Assembly (NCBI RefSeq): GCF_007744675.1
Contig: NZ_CP036269.1
Span: 5,621,546 to 5,685,545, forward strand
DNA: 64,000 bases
Direction of reading: 5' to 3'
Source: Gimesia alba
GTDB taxonomy: Bacteria; Planctomycetota; Planctomycetia; Planctomycetales; Planctomycetaceae
Of this stretch, positions 33,324-46,492 are shown piece by piece (the first letter of the stretch is position 1; every line of letters begins with the position of its first letter). The notes below the pieces were generated by a model. That model made no database searches. It saw only the letters and a list, made by a program, of their open reading frames with translations, and was not told the origin of the DNA. Both the position numbers and the translations under genes were made by a program.

Positions 33324-35675
33324 TTGAAAACTCCCCGCCTTACCACCATCGTTTCCAGCCTTACCATCTTGGCCGCCCTGGTCTGTTCCACGCTGGACTT
33401 AGCTGCGCAAAAAAATTCCCTGCCGGATCTGTTCGGCCAGAAAGAGGCCGCGGCTACAAAACCCGCCAAGAAAGCAGAGATCAGCGTCAGTCTGCTGCCT
33501 CAGGATGCGAAAGCCGGCGATACCGTCACACTTTCACTGGCAATGATCATTCCGGAAGGATCTTATACCTATTCCACCAATCCGACCTTCGGTGGTGCGA
33601 CGAAATTTGTGATCGAGGAATCGAAAGGGTTGACTCCCGTTGATCAGCATTTCAACGCCGATCATCCTCCGAAGACCGTCTTTGAGCCGCTGTTCGGAAA
33701 AGAAATCGACAAGTATACGAAACATGTGATCTGGAGCCGCCGTTTCAAAGTGAATGCGGACGTGAAAAATCCAGCCGATGTGCTGATCAAAGGACAGATG
33801 CTGTATCAGGTCTGTGATGCCAAAAACTGTGTCCCATCACAGTATGCGTTTACGGCGACGTTATCCGGAAAACAGGAAAGCGCACCACTTTCGTTTAAGA
33901 CAACTCCCGAACGCCGATCAGTTCCCGATCCGGTCGAACTGACGTTTGACCTGGCACCGGCGAAAACAGATCCGGAAAAAATGGTCACTCTAAGTATTAC
34001 AATGACACTGGATAAAGAATTTCATACGTTCGCGCTGGATCAGGACAAGAAAAATGCGGGACTGCCGACGCACATTGAACTGTTTAAGCTGGAAGGATTG
34101 AAGCCGGTTTCCAAACGCTTTACATCCAGCCCGTCCCCGAAAGTCGAAACACATGACGAATACACACAACGCACACATTATGACAAAGTGGTCTGGTCAC
34201 GTGAATTTGAGCGAATTCCCGGCGCCAGCGAAATCGGCGTCGAAGGCAAACTGACGTATCAGATTTGTAATAAGGGAAGTTGTCGCCGCCCCTGGCCTGT
34301 CGAATTCAAACTGGGGAATCTGACCAACGCCACGCCGGTGGCGCTGTCATCGATTGCCGAGCTCAAAGCAACGGACGATGCAGACGACGATGAGATTATC
34401 ATTGCCTCCGATGACACAAATCAGACGCTCTCTTCCTATCTGTTTTTCGCGTTTCTGGGTGGTTTGATTCTGAACGTGATGCCGTGCGTGCTGCCGGTCG
34501 TGGCGATTAAAGTCATGAGCTTCGTGCAGCAGGCGGGGGAAAGCCGCATGCGAATCTTCCTGTTGAATATCTTCTATTCCTTCGGGGTCTTAACGGTCTT
34601 TCTGAGCCTGGCCTCTCTGGCGGTCTTCGCGGGACTGGGCTGGGGCGGTCTGTTTCAAAGTACCAAGTTCAATATCGTAATGGCCTGTATCGTGTATGCG
34701 ATGGGGCTGAGCATGTTGGGCGTCTTTGAAATTCCGGTGCCGGGTATGGTCGGTTCAGCAGCCGGCGGTCAACAGAAAGAGGGTTTAACCGGAGCGTTTC
34801 TGACAGGCATCCTGGCAACACTGCTGGCAACGCCCTGTAGCGGTCCTTTCCTGGGGCCAGTACTGGCCTGGTCGGTTCAACAGACGCCGAATATTACTTA
34901 TCTGGTCTGGCTGGTGATGGGACTGGGAATGGCGTCGCCTTACCTGGTCTTCAGTGTCTTCCCTAAAGCGATCGCCTTTCTTCCCAAGCCAGGAATGTGG
35001 ATGGTGCGATTCAAAGAGTTCTCCGGCATCGTGCTGATGGGGGCAGTGATCTTTATCATTTCCTTCCTGGACGAATCGCTGACGATTCCTGTTTTGATCA
35101 TGCTGCTGGGGATCACCACGGGACTCTGGATGATCGGCAGTCTGTATTCACATAATTCTCCGTTCCGGCAGAAAACGATGGTCCGTGTGTCTGCGCTCGC
35201 GTTGACAGCCGGTATTTGTTTCTTCGGCTATAACATGAGTCAGAAGTCGACCAACGATCTCCCCTGGGTCCCGTTCAGTACGCAGGAATTGAATCAGTTA
35301 CGTGCTGATCACCGAACCGTGTTGATCGATTTTTCTGCCGAGTGGTGTCTGACCTGCAAAACAAATGAAAAGTTTGCACTCAACACACCTGAAACGCTGG
35401 AGATGATCAAGAAGCACAATGTGGTTCCCATGTATGCCGACTATACGGACTACTCGCCCGAGATCAAAGAGTGGCTGGAGACATTTAAGAGTGTGAGTAT
35501 TCCGCTGACTGTCATTTTCCCGGCGAACAACCCGAAGAAGCCGATTATCATCCGCGACCTCTATACCCAGGACACACTGCTGGAGGCACTCAAACAGGCG
35601 GTCGAAGAACCGCCAAAACCGGCTAAAACCAGTAAGAAGGAAATGGCATCAACCGTCGCGCCTGCTTCAAACTGA
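33324..35675 (+). CDS. DsbD-type thiol:disulfide interchange protein
   Basis: 783 aa from TTG 33324 with GAAGGG upstream; signal peptide to ~residue 28. Two N-terminal DsbD-alpha-like beta domains in tandem (~45-185 and ~205-330), each with a cysteine pair (VCDAKNC; ICNKGSC). Eight membrane helices of the CcdA/DsbD type (~375-650) with the conserved cysteines in NVMPCVLPVV and LATPCSGPFLGP. A C-terminal thioredoxin domain has EWCLTCK. It passes electrons from cytoplasmic thioredoxin through the membrane to envelope proteins. The duplicated N-terminal domain is unusual. It may keep the nearby heme c proteins' cysteines reduced. Confidence 0.9.
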   Translation: MKTPRLTTIVSSLTILAALVCSTLDLAAQKNSLPDLFGQKEAAATKPAKKAEISVSLLPQDAKAGDTVTLSLAMIIPEGSYTYSTNPTFGGATKFVIEESKGLTPVDQHFNADHPPKTVFEPLFGKEIDKYTKHVIWSRRFKVNADVKNPADVLIKGQMLYQVCDAKNCVPSQYAFTATLSGKQESAPLSFKTTPERRSVPDPVELTFDLAPAKTDPEKMVTLSITMTLDKEFHTFALDQDKKNAGLPTHIELFKLEGLKPVSKRFTSSPSPKVETHDEYTQRTHYDKVVWSREFERIPGASEIGVEGKLTYQICNKGSCRRPWPVEFKLGNLTNATPVALSSIAELKATDDADDDEIIIASDDTNQTLSSYLFFAFLGGLILNVMPCVLPVVAIKVMSFVQQAGESRMRIFLLNIFYSFGVLTVFLSLASLAVFAGLGWGGLFQSTKFNIVMACIVYAMGLSMLGVFEIPVPGMVGSAAGGQQKEGLTGAFLTGILATLLATPCSGPFLGPVLAWSVQQTPNITYLVWLVMGLGMASPYLVFSVFPKAIAFLPKPGMWMVRFKEFSGIVLMGAVIFIISFLDESLTIPVLIMLLGITTGLWMIGSLYSHNSPFRQKTMVRVSALALTAGICFFGYNMSQKSTNDLPWVPFSTQELNQLRADHRTVLIDFSAEWCLTCKTNEKFALNTPETLEMIKKHNVVPMYADYTDYSPEIKEWLETFKSVSIPLTVIFPANNPKKPIIIRDLYTQDTLLEALKQAVEEPPKPAKTSKKEMASTVAPASN

Positions 35676-35880
35676 GCCTGCTGACCGCAACAAGAGAATA
35701 GTAGCCCATTGTCACTCGGCATCAATGATGCGCTGATTCTGCGAACAACAAACGCATCAACGCTTTTCGATTCCTTATTTTTTTTGTATGGTATGGATTC
35801 GAAGTTTGCAACAGAACGTAATCCATTCTGTCACAAAGCGAGATATGTTTGTTTTCACAGTTTGCTTCTCACACTTTAAG

Positions 35881-35948
35881 TGAGCGGCTCGGCGCTAGCC
35901 GCCGTTTCTGTGATGCCAGTTTAACGGTGGCTAGCGCCATTCCGCTCA
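35881..35948. repeat. 68-bp hairpin repeat upstream of the exporter gene
   Basis: Outer arms TGAGCGG / CCGCTCA enclose 16-bp arms GGCGCTAGCCGCCGTT (35891-35906) and AACGGTGGCTAGCGCC (35923-35938). The sequence is a REP/BIME-like intergenic palindrome and its GCTAGCC core resembles the interior of the MITE-like elements. It ends 17 bp before the next start codon, so it lies in that gene's leader. Confidence 0.6.
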
Positions 35949-35964
35949 GAAAGTATTGAATTCG

Positions 35965-37437
<1,473 letters not shown>

Positions 37438-37466
37438 ACGAAGTCTTTAGCAAATAGTTGACACTA

Positions 37467-37667
37467 CCAGGTAGCGTTTAATTACGAGTTCTGATCCTGA
37501 TTTTGAGGTCGACAGAGTTAGCTATGTAAGAATTCACCGTAGCCGGCGGTGTGTTATTGCCTCTGTTTACTGGACTATGACAGCAGAAAAGGCCCATTAG
37601 CCGCAGGGCGTTAGCCCCGGTTGTGTGTCATTGGTAAGGGCCGTTCGAATTAATAAACGCTACCTGG
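37467..37667. mobile_element. MITE-like element, copy B (about 201 bp, no genes)
   Basis: Starts CCAGGTAGCGTTTAA and ends with the inverted TTAATAAACGCTACCTGG-type sequence, so the terminal 14 bp are perfect inverted repeats. The inside carries TTAGCCGCAGGGCGTTAGCC then CCGGTT, shared with copy A at 19207-19409. No coding capacity; mobilisation in trans by an unknown transposase is inferred. Confidence 0.7.
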
Positions 37668-38280
37668 TACACAAACACTGATCTGTGCGGAATTTTCATG
37701 TCCCGCGGTCTGAGTTATTTCGGGTAAAATGCATACACGACCGGTTGCCTGTCTCTCTCAGTCAGTCAACCGGTACAGGCCAGCCAACCGTGGGCTACCG
37801 TTCATTTTCCCTTTTCAGGCAGACGTAGCATGCTCGTTCTATTCTTTTACTCTCTTTGGTGGATTTGTTTCTCACTCGTTGCTGAGACTCCAGGTCGCTG
37901 TCTGTCGCACGTTGCTGCCTTGTTTGCAACTGAGGAAGATCTTCGTGATCGGCATCACCTCGTCAAGTCAAATGAGCGTCATTTGAAAATCAGAAATGGC
38001 TTGAACCTTTGTCGGAATTGGTCAAAATTGTGCAGACTTTGTCGCTGTTTGTCGCAAAAAACATGTGCTCAAACAGCACATGTCACGAACGACTTTTCTC
38101 AAAATACGCGTCAAACCAGCGGGTTTTATAGTGCTGATTTCGACAGGGAGAACCATTTCGAAGTACTGAAAAAAGTGTTTTCTCGCGCGCGACGCAGAAA
38201 CGGAGTTTCGCTGCTGGCGTGTCCCCGTCAAGGCCAGTTCGTTCAACTGAACGATCAGAGTGAATTCAGAAAGGAGTAGT
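37668..38280. other. Intergenic region between exporter gene and argF
   Basis: No gene is convincing; a 149-codon frame at 37830-38279 (plus) lacks a good ribosome binding site and has an improbable composition (many Arg, Cys and Leu). A perfect inverted repeat lies at 38061-38083. Confidence 0.4.
38061..38083. repeat. Perfect 9+5+9 inverted repeat, possible operator
   Basis: ACATGTGCT-CAAAC-AGCACATGT. There is no T-run after it on either strand, so a protein-binding site or local hairpin is more likely than a terminator. No adjacent gene start was identified. Confidence 0.4.
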
Positions 38281-38311
38281 AAAAAAAGAACCCCGACGAA
38301 AACCGCCGGGG
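38281..38311 (-). terminator. Rho-independent terminator of argF
   Basis: On the minus strand a CCCCGGCG / CGTCGGGG stem with GTTTT loop is followed by TTCTTTTTTT. It begins 29 bases past the argF stop codon. Confidence 0.85.
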
Positions 38312-38339
38312 CTCAGAACGGAATTTGATCTCAAGTGAG

Positions 38340-39269
38340 TTATGCTTGCTGCATGAGCCAGACCAGTAACCCTTTTGCCAGATGTTTTCGGTTTTCCGCC
38401 TGTTCAAAAACGATGCTTTGCTTGCTATCGAGAACATCATCGGTAATTTCGAGACCGCGTTTGGCGGGCAGGCAATGCATCAAGCGGCAATTTTTCTCTG
38501 CTGCTGACATCAGGCTGGAATTGATCTGATAAGCGGCGAAGATTTTCTTGCGTTTTTCGGTTTCAGCTTCCTGTCCCATGCTGGCCCAGACGTCGGTATA
38601 AATGACGGTGGCACCGGCGACCGCTCTTTGAGGATCGGCTACCAGTTCGATTTGAGCAGCGGGAATTTTCTGTTTGAGATCGTTCACAAACTCGGATGAC
38701 AGCTCGAAGCCTTCAGGCGAGGAGACTACAAAGGGAACACCTAATTTGGCACAGCAGTTGGCGAGCGAATAAGCGACGTTATTGCCATCCCCGACATACA
38801 CCAGCTTCTGCTGCGACAGATCGCCGGCGATTTCCTGCATCGTATACAGATCGGTCAGCGCCTGACAGGGGTGGCTTAAATCGGAGAGAGCATTGATGAC
38901 ACTCGCCTCGGAATTTTGTGAGAACGTTTCAATCAACTCATGTGAGAAGGTTCGCATCGTGACAACATCAGAGAATCGGCCGATGACTCGGGCGACGTCT
39001 TCAATGGATTCGCGACCATCCAGGCCAGCTTCTTTACAGGTAAAGAAACTGGCGCCGCCTCCCAGTTCCCACATAGCTGATTCAAAGCTGAGCCGCGTGC
39101 GGAGGGAGGGTTTTTCAAACACCTGTGTCATTGTTCGTCCCTGAAGCAGCTGGGGACGTTCGCCTGAGTTTCGCTTGTCTTTCAGTTCCTGGACGAGGGC
39201 AAAAATCTCAAGGATTTCTGACGATTCCAAATCGTGTAACGTGACTAAATGTCTCATTGGATATCTCAA
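38340..39269 (-). CDS. argF: Ornithine carbamoyltransferase
   Basis: 309 aa, the usual length. Catalyses carbamoyl phosphate + ornithine to citrulline in arginine synthesis. The carbamoyl-phosphate loop is FEKPSLRTRLSFE (SxRTR), with HPCQALTDL in the middle and the ornithine-site motif MHCLPAKRG near the C-terminus. 'TDVWASMGQEAE' also matches the family. It follows argD on the same strand (about 105 bp gap) and ends with a strong terminator, so argD-argF is probably one transcript. Confidence 0.97.
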   Translation of the reverse strand: MRYPMRHLVTLHDLESSEILEIFALVQELKDKRNSGERPQLLQGRTMTQVFEKPSLRTRLSFESAMWELGGGASFFTCKEAGLDGRESIEDVARVIGRFSDVVTMRTFSHELIETFSQNSEASVINALSDLSHPCQALTDLYTMQEIAGDLSQQKLVYVGDGNNVAYSLANCCAKLGVPFVVSSPEGFELSSEFVNDLKQKIPAAQIELVADPQRAVAGATVIYTDVWASMGQEAETEKRKKIFAAYQINSSLMSAAEKNCRLMHCLPAKRGLEITDDVLDSKQSIVFEQAENRKHLAKGLLVWLMQQA

Positions 39270-39373
39270 TCAATGACTTGTTAAAAACAGGAATTCCTGT
39301 TCGCTTCTTAAATTAAGATTCGAACAGGAATGTGTGAATGGATCAAATTGTTTTCTGAAATGACTTTGATTTG

Positions 39374-40579
39374 TTATGCTTCGTCAGCCATTTCCCGCAG
39401 CACGGTTGCGATTAAATCGCAGCCTTCTTCGACTTGTTCGGCCGTGACATTCAATGGTGGGAGCAGACGAACCACCGTATCATGTGTAGCATTAATGAGC
39501 AGCCCGCGGTCCATACATTTTCCAACCGCAGGACCCGCGGGGATATTTAAATCGACGCCGATCATCATCCCACGCACGCGCACTTCGCGAATGATGGGTA
39601 ACTCATTCTGAAGCTGTTCAAAAAACTGTTTAAACTGATCCGACATCGCCTGACAGTTTTCCAGCAGGTTTTGTTCTTCAATCATCTGTCCGGTAGCCAG
39701 TCCGGCTGCCATCGCCAGAGGATTTCCGCCAAAGGTGCTGGCATGCATGCCGGGCCTTAAGCTGGGTGAGACTTCATCTGTGGCGATGATGGCTCCCGCG
39801 GCGACACCGCCTGCGATGCCTTTAGCCATCGTCATGATATCGGGCTGCACGTCCCACTGCTGATAACCAAACCAGGTGCCAGTTCGTCCCATGCTGGTTT
39901 GCACTTCATCAAAAATCAGCAGACAGTTGGCTTCATCGGCGATCTTTCGCAAGCCGGCAAGGTATCCGTCATCGGGAATATTCACGCCCCCTTCTCCCTG
40001 AACCGGCTCGACCATAATCGCACAGGTTTCATCGTCGACCAGACTGGCGATAGCTTCCAAATCGTTAAAAGGAGCATACCGAAACCCGGCAACCAACGGA
40101 CCGAGTCCTTCATGGTATTTGGGTTGCGCGGTGGCGGTGACGGCGGCGAATGTTCGGCCGTGAAAGCCGTTTTCGCAGGTAATAATTTTCGGACGTTTTC
40201 CATCAAAATGCAGACGAGCCAGCTTCAGCGCACCTTCGTTGGCTTCCGCTCCACTGTTACAGAAGAAGGCTTTGCCAAAACTTCGCGAACAGAGGAATTC
40301 TGCAAATCGCCCCTGGGCTTCGGTGTACCAGGTATTGGGAACGTGGATCAGTCGAGACACCTGATCCTGAATGGCGGCGACTACCGGCTCGGGACAATAG
40401 CCGAGGATATTACAGCCCCACCCGGGAAACAGATCGAGGTAGCGTTTGCCCTCGGCGTCCCAGACATAGCTGCCTTCGCCGCGCACCAGACTGATCGGAT
40501 AACGACCGTAATTGGGAATGACGTATTTGTCGAATAAGGCAATCGTTTCCTGACTGCTGGCATGTCCCGTTAGTTGCAC
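39374..40579 (-). CDS. argD: Acetylornithine aminotransferase (class III)
   Basis: 401 aa. PLP-dependent enzyme making N-acetylornithine from N-acetylglutamate semialdehyde. Visible: [17 protein letters not shown] for phosphate binding, the [11 protein letters not shown] aromatic/His motif, [15 protein letters not shown] with the Asp contacting the pyridine N, and the Schiff-base Lys in [11 protein letters not shown], followed by [15 protein letters not shown]. Adjacent to argF, which fixes the pathway; other class III aminotransferases share the fold, but the context makes ArgD the best call. Confidence 0.95.
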   Translation of the reverse strand: MQLTGHASSQETIALFDKYVIPNYGRYPISLVRGEGSYVWDAEGKRYLDLFPGWGCNILGYCPEPVVAAIQDQVSRLIHVPNTWYTEAQGRFAEFLCSRSFGKAFFCNSGAEANEGALKLARLHFDGKRPKIITCENGFHGRTFAAVTATAQPKYHEGLGPLVAGFRYAPFNDLEAIASLVDDETCAIMVEPVQGEGGVNIPDDGYLAGLRKIADEANCLLIFDEVQTSMGRTGTWFGYQQWDVQPDIMTMAKGIAGGVAAGAIIATDEVSPSLRPGMHASTFGGNPLAMAAGLATGQMIEEQNLLENCQAMSDQFKQFFEQLQNELPIIREVRVRGMMIGVDLNIPAGPAVGKCMDRGLLINATHDTVVRLLPPLNVTAEQVEEGCDLIATVLREMADEA

Positions 40580-40829
40580 TGATGCACCTCGTTTAGTTTA
40601 AAATTCCGTAAATATTGATTATCGGACTCTCGGAAAAGAATTGTGACACTATTTCTCAAACTGAAGTTCGAAAAAACAGCAAACTTTTCCAAACTCGTGA
40701 AGACCACACTCGTTCAGGCATATCGAGAGGAATTACATCTGACCAAAAAGAAGCCGGAGATTATAGCAAAAAACTCCGTTTGGGGCATCAATCTCAGGCA
40801 AAGAATCCGATTCCTCACTAAATTTTCAT

Positions 40830-41822
<993 letters not shown>

Positions 41823-42103
41823 TTAAACCCTTGTCAATCAAAAAGGATCAGAATGCGTGCAAATATTAGCGTCAAAACCTTGATTATGGCCGAAACAGTC
41901 CTAATTATAAAGGAATATGCTCTTATTAAATCTGGTTGAGAGTTCAGATTAGACCATTGCATTAGCGAGACAACTTCAATACTGTATTATATGTAGGGGA
42001 TGGACCCTCCCACCTTAAAAGAGCTGAGATAACAGGCCTGTAAAGGGTTTGTACTCCTTCATCAGTGCTACCACATTCTATAAATGAACAGTGAGGATCT
42101 TCT

Positions 42104-44341
42104 ATGCGAAGAATGAACATGGTGCTTGTCGGCTCCGTTATGCTGTTTTTCACCGCCTCTCTTGCAAATGCAGGCGACTGGGCTCATTGGCGAGGCCCCG
42201 AGCATAATGGTATTTCCCGTGAAACCAATCTGGTTGATGTCTGGTCGCTTGACGGCAAAAACATACTTTGGACATCCGATATCGGCGGACGTTCAGCTCC
42301 GATTGTTTTAGACGGGCGCGTCTATTTGAATTGTCGCACACACCATGATGTGACAGACCCTAAAGATAAAATCAATGCCCAGGAACAGGTTGTCTGCTGG
42401 GATGCGAAAACAGGAAAAGTTCTCTGGAAAGATGTGTTTAACGTTTTCCAGACCGACATCCCCTCACCTCGCGTTGGCTGGGCCAGCATGGCCGGCGATA
42501 CGGAAACCGGGAATGTATTCGTACATTCGGTCAGCGGCTTGTTCCGTTGCTACTCTCCTGAAGGGAAAGTGCTTTGGGAAACGTCATTGGCAGAAGACTA
42601 TGGAAAGATCTCCGGTTATGGTGGGCGAACGCAAACTCCCATTGTTGATGAAAACCGGGTGATTGTCAGCTTCCTGCAACTGAACTGGGGCAAGACGGCT
42701 GCACCTCCTCCAAAACAGACTTACTATGCATTCGATAAGAAGACTGGAAAACTGCTCTGGACAGCAGCGCCCGGCGGTGCACCTTACGACACCAACTATT
42801 CCGTGCCAATCGTGACCGTGATTGATGGGACACGAATGCTGATCGCTGGAAACGCCGATGGTGGCTGCTACGCGATGAATGCCCGCACTGGTGAAAAGCT
42901 GTGGGGCTTCAAAATGTCCAAGCGCGGCCTGAACTGCTCTCCTGTCGCCGATGGGAAATACGTTTACATTTCACACGGGGAAGATAACATCGACACCGTC
43001 GACTTCGGTCGGATTCAATGCATCGATGGTTCACTCCGTGGTGATATCACCAAAACCGGCAGTGTCTGGCGTGTTGATGGGATCAAAGCCGGCTATGCCA
43101 GTCTGCTTGTCAAAGACGGGATTCTGTATGCCGTCGCGGACACCGGCCGGATGTATGCCTATGACAGCAAAAACGGCAAAGAACTCTGGACCTACAACCT
43201 GGGTACGGTTGGAAAAGGTTCTCCTGTCTGGGCGGATGGCAAACTGTATGTGATGGAAGTGAATGGTAATATTCATATCCTCAAACCAAGCCGCGAAAAA
43301 TGTGAAGAGCTTTCACACGTCCAACTACTGGCCCGTGTTGATAAAGGCATGGACGAAATTTACGCGTCTCCGGCGATTGCCGACGGCCGCATTTATTTCG
43401 TCACTCGCGATAGAACCATCTGCATTGGCGATGAAGCCCAAAAACCGACCAGTGATCCTGTTCCGCCACTAGGAAAAGAAAAAGCAAAACAGGATAAAAT
43501 CGCTTCGATTCAACTGGTCCCCTATGAAGTGGCTGTCGGTCAAGGAGAAAAAGTCGATTATGAGATTCTGGCTTATGATGCAAACGGCCAGTTTATCAAA
43601 AAGGTTGATGCCAAGATTACTCTTGGAAAAGGGCTCGAAGCTGCGAAAGTAGACGGAATGAGCGTAACGACGCCTACTGATTTGAAAGTACCGGCAGCGG
43701 GAACGATTTCAGTGAAGGTCGGCGATGCCACAGCGGAATCTCGTATCCGAGTCTTTCCTCCCCTGCCTTGGAAGTTTGATTTAGAAGAATTGAAAGGCAA
43801 GGCCGTTCCACCGGCGTGGATCAATGCCTTCTTGAAATTGCAACCCAACAAAGTGGATGGAACAACGGCTCTCAAAGCCAGCCCTGGTAAGGGACGTCCG
43901 AGCGCCAATATCTGGCTTGGTCCTTCTGACATGAGCCAGCTTGCCCCGAACGGATATACAGTTCAAGCTGATGTCTTTCTAAAAGAACAAAAGCGGAAAC
44001 TGTCCAGCATGGGTGTGACCGTGAATCGTTACGACCTGATCCTGAAAGGGAACTCCAGTAAGCTGGCGATTCAAAGCTGGGCGCCGCACAAGCGAATGGC
44101 TAAGGAAGTTCGGTTCCGTGCTGATCCAGACGTCTGGTATACTATGAAGCTTAAGGTCGACGTCAAAGACGGTCAGGCTTTGGTAAAAGGTAAAGTATGG
44201 CCTCGCGATAAACCGGAGCCGAAAGAATGGACCATTGAAGCTTCAGACCCCCATGCGAACTTGAAGGGGAGCCCCGGGCTTTATCTTTACCGTCTTGCCG
44301 ATGCTTACGTCGATAACATCATTGTCTCCGAGGATAAATAA
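42104..44341 (+). CDS. Exported PQQ-type beta-propeller protein with extra C-terminal domains
   Basis: 745 aa, start ATG 42104 with GTGAGGA upstream; signal peptide to about residue 23 (SLANAGDW). Residues ~25-440 are PQQ-like propeller repeats ([77 protein letters not shown]). After ~450 comes a beta domain ([28 protein letters not shown]) and a final concanavalin-like domain ([27 protein letters not shown]). These proteins are extracytoplasmic and usually structural or sugar-binding in planctomycetes. The stop overlaps the next start. Confidence 0.88.
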   Translation: MRRMNMVLVGSVMLFFTASLANAGDWAHWRGPEHNGISRETNLVDVWSLDGKNILWTSDIGGRSAPIVLDGRVYLNCRTHHDVTDPKDKINAQEQVVCWDAKTGKVLWKDVFNVFQTDIPSPRVGWASMAGDTETGNVFVHSVSGLFRCYSPEGKVLWETSLAEDYGKISGYGGRTQTPIVDENRVIVSFLQLNWGKTAAPPPKQTYYAFDKKTGKLLWTAAPGGAPYDTNYSVPIVTVIDGTRMLIAGNADGGCYAMNARTGEKLWGFKMSKRGLNCSPVADGKYVYISHGEDNIDTVDFGRIQCIDGSLRGDITKTGSVWRVDGIKAGYASLLVKDGILYAVADTGRMYAYDSKNGKELWTYNLGTVGKGSPVWADGKLYVMEVNGNIHILKPSREKCEELSHVQLLARVDKGMDEIYASPAIADGRIYFVTRDRTICIGDEAQKPTSDPVPPLGKEKAKQDKIASIQLVPYEVAVGQGEKVDYEILAYDANGQFIKKVDAKITLGKGLEAAKVDGMSVTTPTDLKVPAAGTISVKVGDATAESRIRVFPPLPWKFDLEELKGKAVPPAWINAFLKLQPNKVDGTTALKASPGKGRPSANIWLGPSDMSQLAPNGYTVQADVFLKEQKRKLSSMGVTVNRYDLILKGNSSKLAIQSWAPHKRMAKEVRFRADPDVWYTMKLKVDVKDGQALVKGKVWPRDKPEPKEWTIEASDPHANLKGSPGLYLYRLADAYVDNIIVSEDK

Positions 44342-46233
44342 TGAAAAAGTTACTCATACGATTTGCTCTGCTCAACTCATTTGCATGTTGTGCAGTCATG
44401 ATGACAACAGGTTGCGAGTCCAAAGACTCGGCGACGAAACCTGCTCCTGGAACGGAAACCGAATTAGGTGGCGCCGCTCCTTTGGGTGAACCAGAAGCAG
44501 GCTCGACTACCGCGGAAGCGGGAGTGGATGTTCCCGACGCGAAACCTGAAATGAAACCAGGCCCGGCTTTAGATCCTGACGGAAATCCGGTTGAAACCAA
44601 ACCGGAACCAGAAAAGCCAAAAGCGGAAACAAAGCCCAAGGCGGAGCCCAAACCGAAGGCAGAACCCAAACCCGAAAAAACTTCAGAAACGAAGCCTGCT
44701 CCTGCCAAAGCAGAGAGCAAAACAGCGGCTGCCGGTAAAAAAGGAACCATCACTGGTGACTGGGCCATGTGGGGCGGCCATCCCTCCCGAAACATGGTCA
44801 ATAAAACGACCGGCGTTTCTCTGAATTTCAAACCCGGTGAAGGGGACGAAAAGGGAGAGAACATTAACTGGGTCGCTAAACTGGGCTCACAAACTTACGG
44901 AAACCCCGTTGTTGCGAATGGACAGGTTTACGTGGGAACCAACAATGGTGGAAAGTACCGTCCCCAGTACGAAGACGACTTGGGGGTCGTACTCTGCTTC
45001 GACGAAAAGACAGGTGCTTTCAAATGGCAGTTGTCTCGTGAAAAACTTCCCCAGGGTCGTGTCAATGACTGGCCGGAACAGGGTATCTGTGCTGCTCCCT
45101 GTGTCGAAGGAGATCGTGTCTGGGTTGTCACGAATCGTTGTGAACTGATGTGTCTGGATGCAGATGGGTTTTACGACAACGAAAACGACGGTCCTTATAA
45201 AGACGAAAAAGATACTGATAAACAAGACGCAGATATCATCTGGTCGCTGGATATGATTGAAGACCTGGGCGTCTTCCCGCACAACCTGGCAACCAGTTCG
45301 CCTGTGGTTCACGGTGATTACGTTTATCTGCTCACCTCAAACGGCGTTGACGAAGCACACCTGGAAGTCCCGGCACCTCGTGCTCCCTGCTTCCTGGCTG
45401 TCAACAAAAAGACAGGAGAGATTCTCTGGGAAGACAACTCTCCCTTCGATCAGATTCTGCACGGTCAATGGTCTTCACCTGCGATTGGCGAAGTGAATGG
45501 CAAGACGCAAATCTACTTCCCCGGTGGAGACGGCTGGTTGTACGCTTTCTCTCCTGAAGGAGACGGCGATGGAAATGCCAAGCTGATCTGGAAGTTCGAC
45601 CTGAACCCCAAAGACTCAAAATGGGAACTGGGGGGACGTGGTACACGAAATGCGATCATCAGTACGCCTGTCTTTAAAGACAACAGCGTTGTACTGGGTG
45701 TGGGGCAAGACCCTGAGCACGGCGAAGGCGTCGGTCACATTTATCGAATTGATGCGACGAAAACCGGCGACATCAGCCCACAGATTTCTGATGGTAAAGA
45801 TGGCTGGAAAGATAACCCGAACTCAGGCCAGATCTGGCACTACGGTGGTGAAGACGTTGACGGCAAGCTGACCGGTAAAAAAGGTGACTTGTTATTCCGA
45901 CGAACGATGTCCACTGTCGCGATTGACGACGGACTGGTTTATGCTCCTGACCTCAGTGGATTCGTGCACTGCCTCGATTTCGCAACCGGGAAGCGTTACT
46001 GGGAATACGACATGTTCGCAGCCTGCTGGGGTTCTCCCATGGTTGTTGACGGAAAAGTCTTTATCGGAAACGAAGATGGAATGTTGATTATTCTCAAGGC
46101 CGGCAAGGAAAAGAAACTGCTGGACGAGAAGACTTTTAATTCTTCAATCTACAGCACACCCACCTTTGCCAACGGCAAGATGTTTGTGTCTGACCGATCT
46201 CAACTCTACTCGATCCAAGTTACTGAAGAGTAA
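44341..46233 (+). CDS. PQQ-type beta-propeller lipoprotein
   Basis: 630 aa. Its ATG overlaps the upstream TAA by one base (taATG), indicating translational coupling. Lipoprotein signal with lipobox MTTGC (Cys ~22), then a ~110-residue Pro/Lys/Glu-rich linker of repeating KAEPKPK-type units (~80-135). The propeller (~140-630) has [46 protein letters not shown], and [16 protein letters not shown]. The lipid anchor plus flexible linker would hold the propeller away from the membrane, presumably beside the product of the upstream gene. A hairpin terminator follows. Confidence 0.9.
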   Translation: MKKLLIRFALLNSFACCAVMMTTGCESKDSATKPAPGTETELGGAAPLGEPEAGSTTAEAGVDVPDAKPEMKPGPALDPDGNPVETKPEPEKPKAETKPKAEPKPKAEPKPEKTSETKPAPAKAESKTAAAGKKGTITGDWAMWGGHPSRNMVNKTTGVSLNFKPGEGDEKGENINWVAKLGSQTYGNPVVANGQVYVGTNNGGKYRPQYEDDLGVVLCFDEKTGAFKWQLSREKLPQGRVNDWPEQGICAAPCVEGDRVWVVTNRCELMCLDADGFYDNENDGPYKDEKDTDKQDADIIWSLDMIEDLGVFPHNLATSSPVVHGDYVYLLTSNGVDEAHLEVPAPRAPCFLAVNKKTGEILWEDNSPFDQILHGQWSSPAIGEVNGKTQIYFPGGDGWLYAFSPEGDGDGNAKLIWKFDLNPKDSKWELGGRGTRNAIISTPVFKDNSVVLGVGQDPEHGEGVGHIYRIDATKTGDISPQISDGKDGWKDNPNSGQIWHYGGEDVDGKLTGKKGDLLFRRTMSTVAIDDGLVYAPDLSGFVHCLDFATGKRYWEYDMFAACWGSPMVVDGKVFIGNEDGMLIILKAGKEKKLLDEKTFNSSIYSTPTFANGKMFVSDRSQLYSIQVTEE

Positions 46234-46260
46234 AGAGTTACAGATCACCTAAAATTTAAA

Positions 46261-46294
46261 ACAGAAGTCTGAGCCAATCAGACTTCTGTTTTTT
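46261..46294. terminator. Terminator of the PQQ-propeller operon
   Basis: ACAGAAGTCTGA and TCAGACTTCTGT form a perfect 12-bp stem with a GCCAA loop, followed by TTTTT. Upstream AAAs give it the look of a bidirectional terminator. Confidence 0.9.
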
Positions 46295-46492
46295 ATGCGC
46301 CCCTGAGACCTCTTTCTCCAAATCGGTTTTGACATAAATTCGCTTTTTTGATACACCCCGGTCTCACCCCTATTCACCAAAGTCCGTGTTTGTATCTGAG
46401 ACACAGACTGATGTGGATGCCCAACCAGTCTTACCAGTTCAATCAATGTGCATTTCGCCAGCGATTGAACCGAATCGGATATCAGCGAATTT

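Noticed and set aside
37830..38279. 149-codon plus-strand frame
   Set aside because: No good ribosome binding site and improbable composition; lies in repeat-rich intergenic DNA before the argF terminator.
41940..42103. Riboswitch in front of the PQQ-propeller operon
   Set aside because: A short hairpin (GGGATGGACCCTCCC) is present but no known riboswitch core could be recognised.
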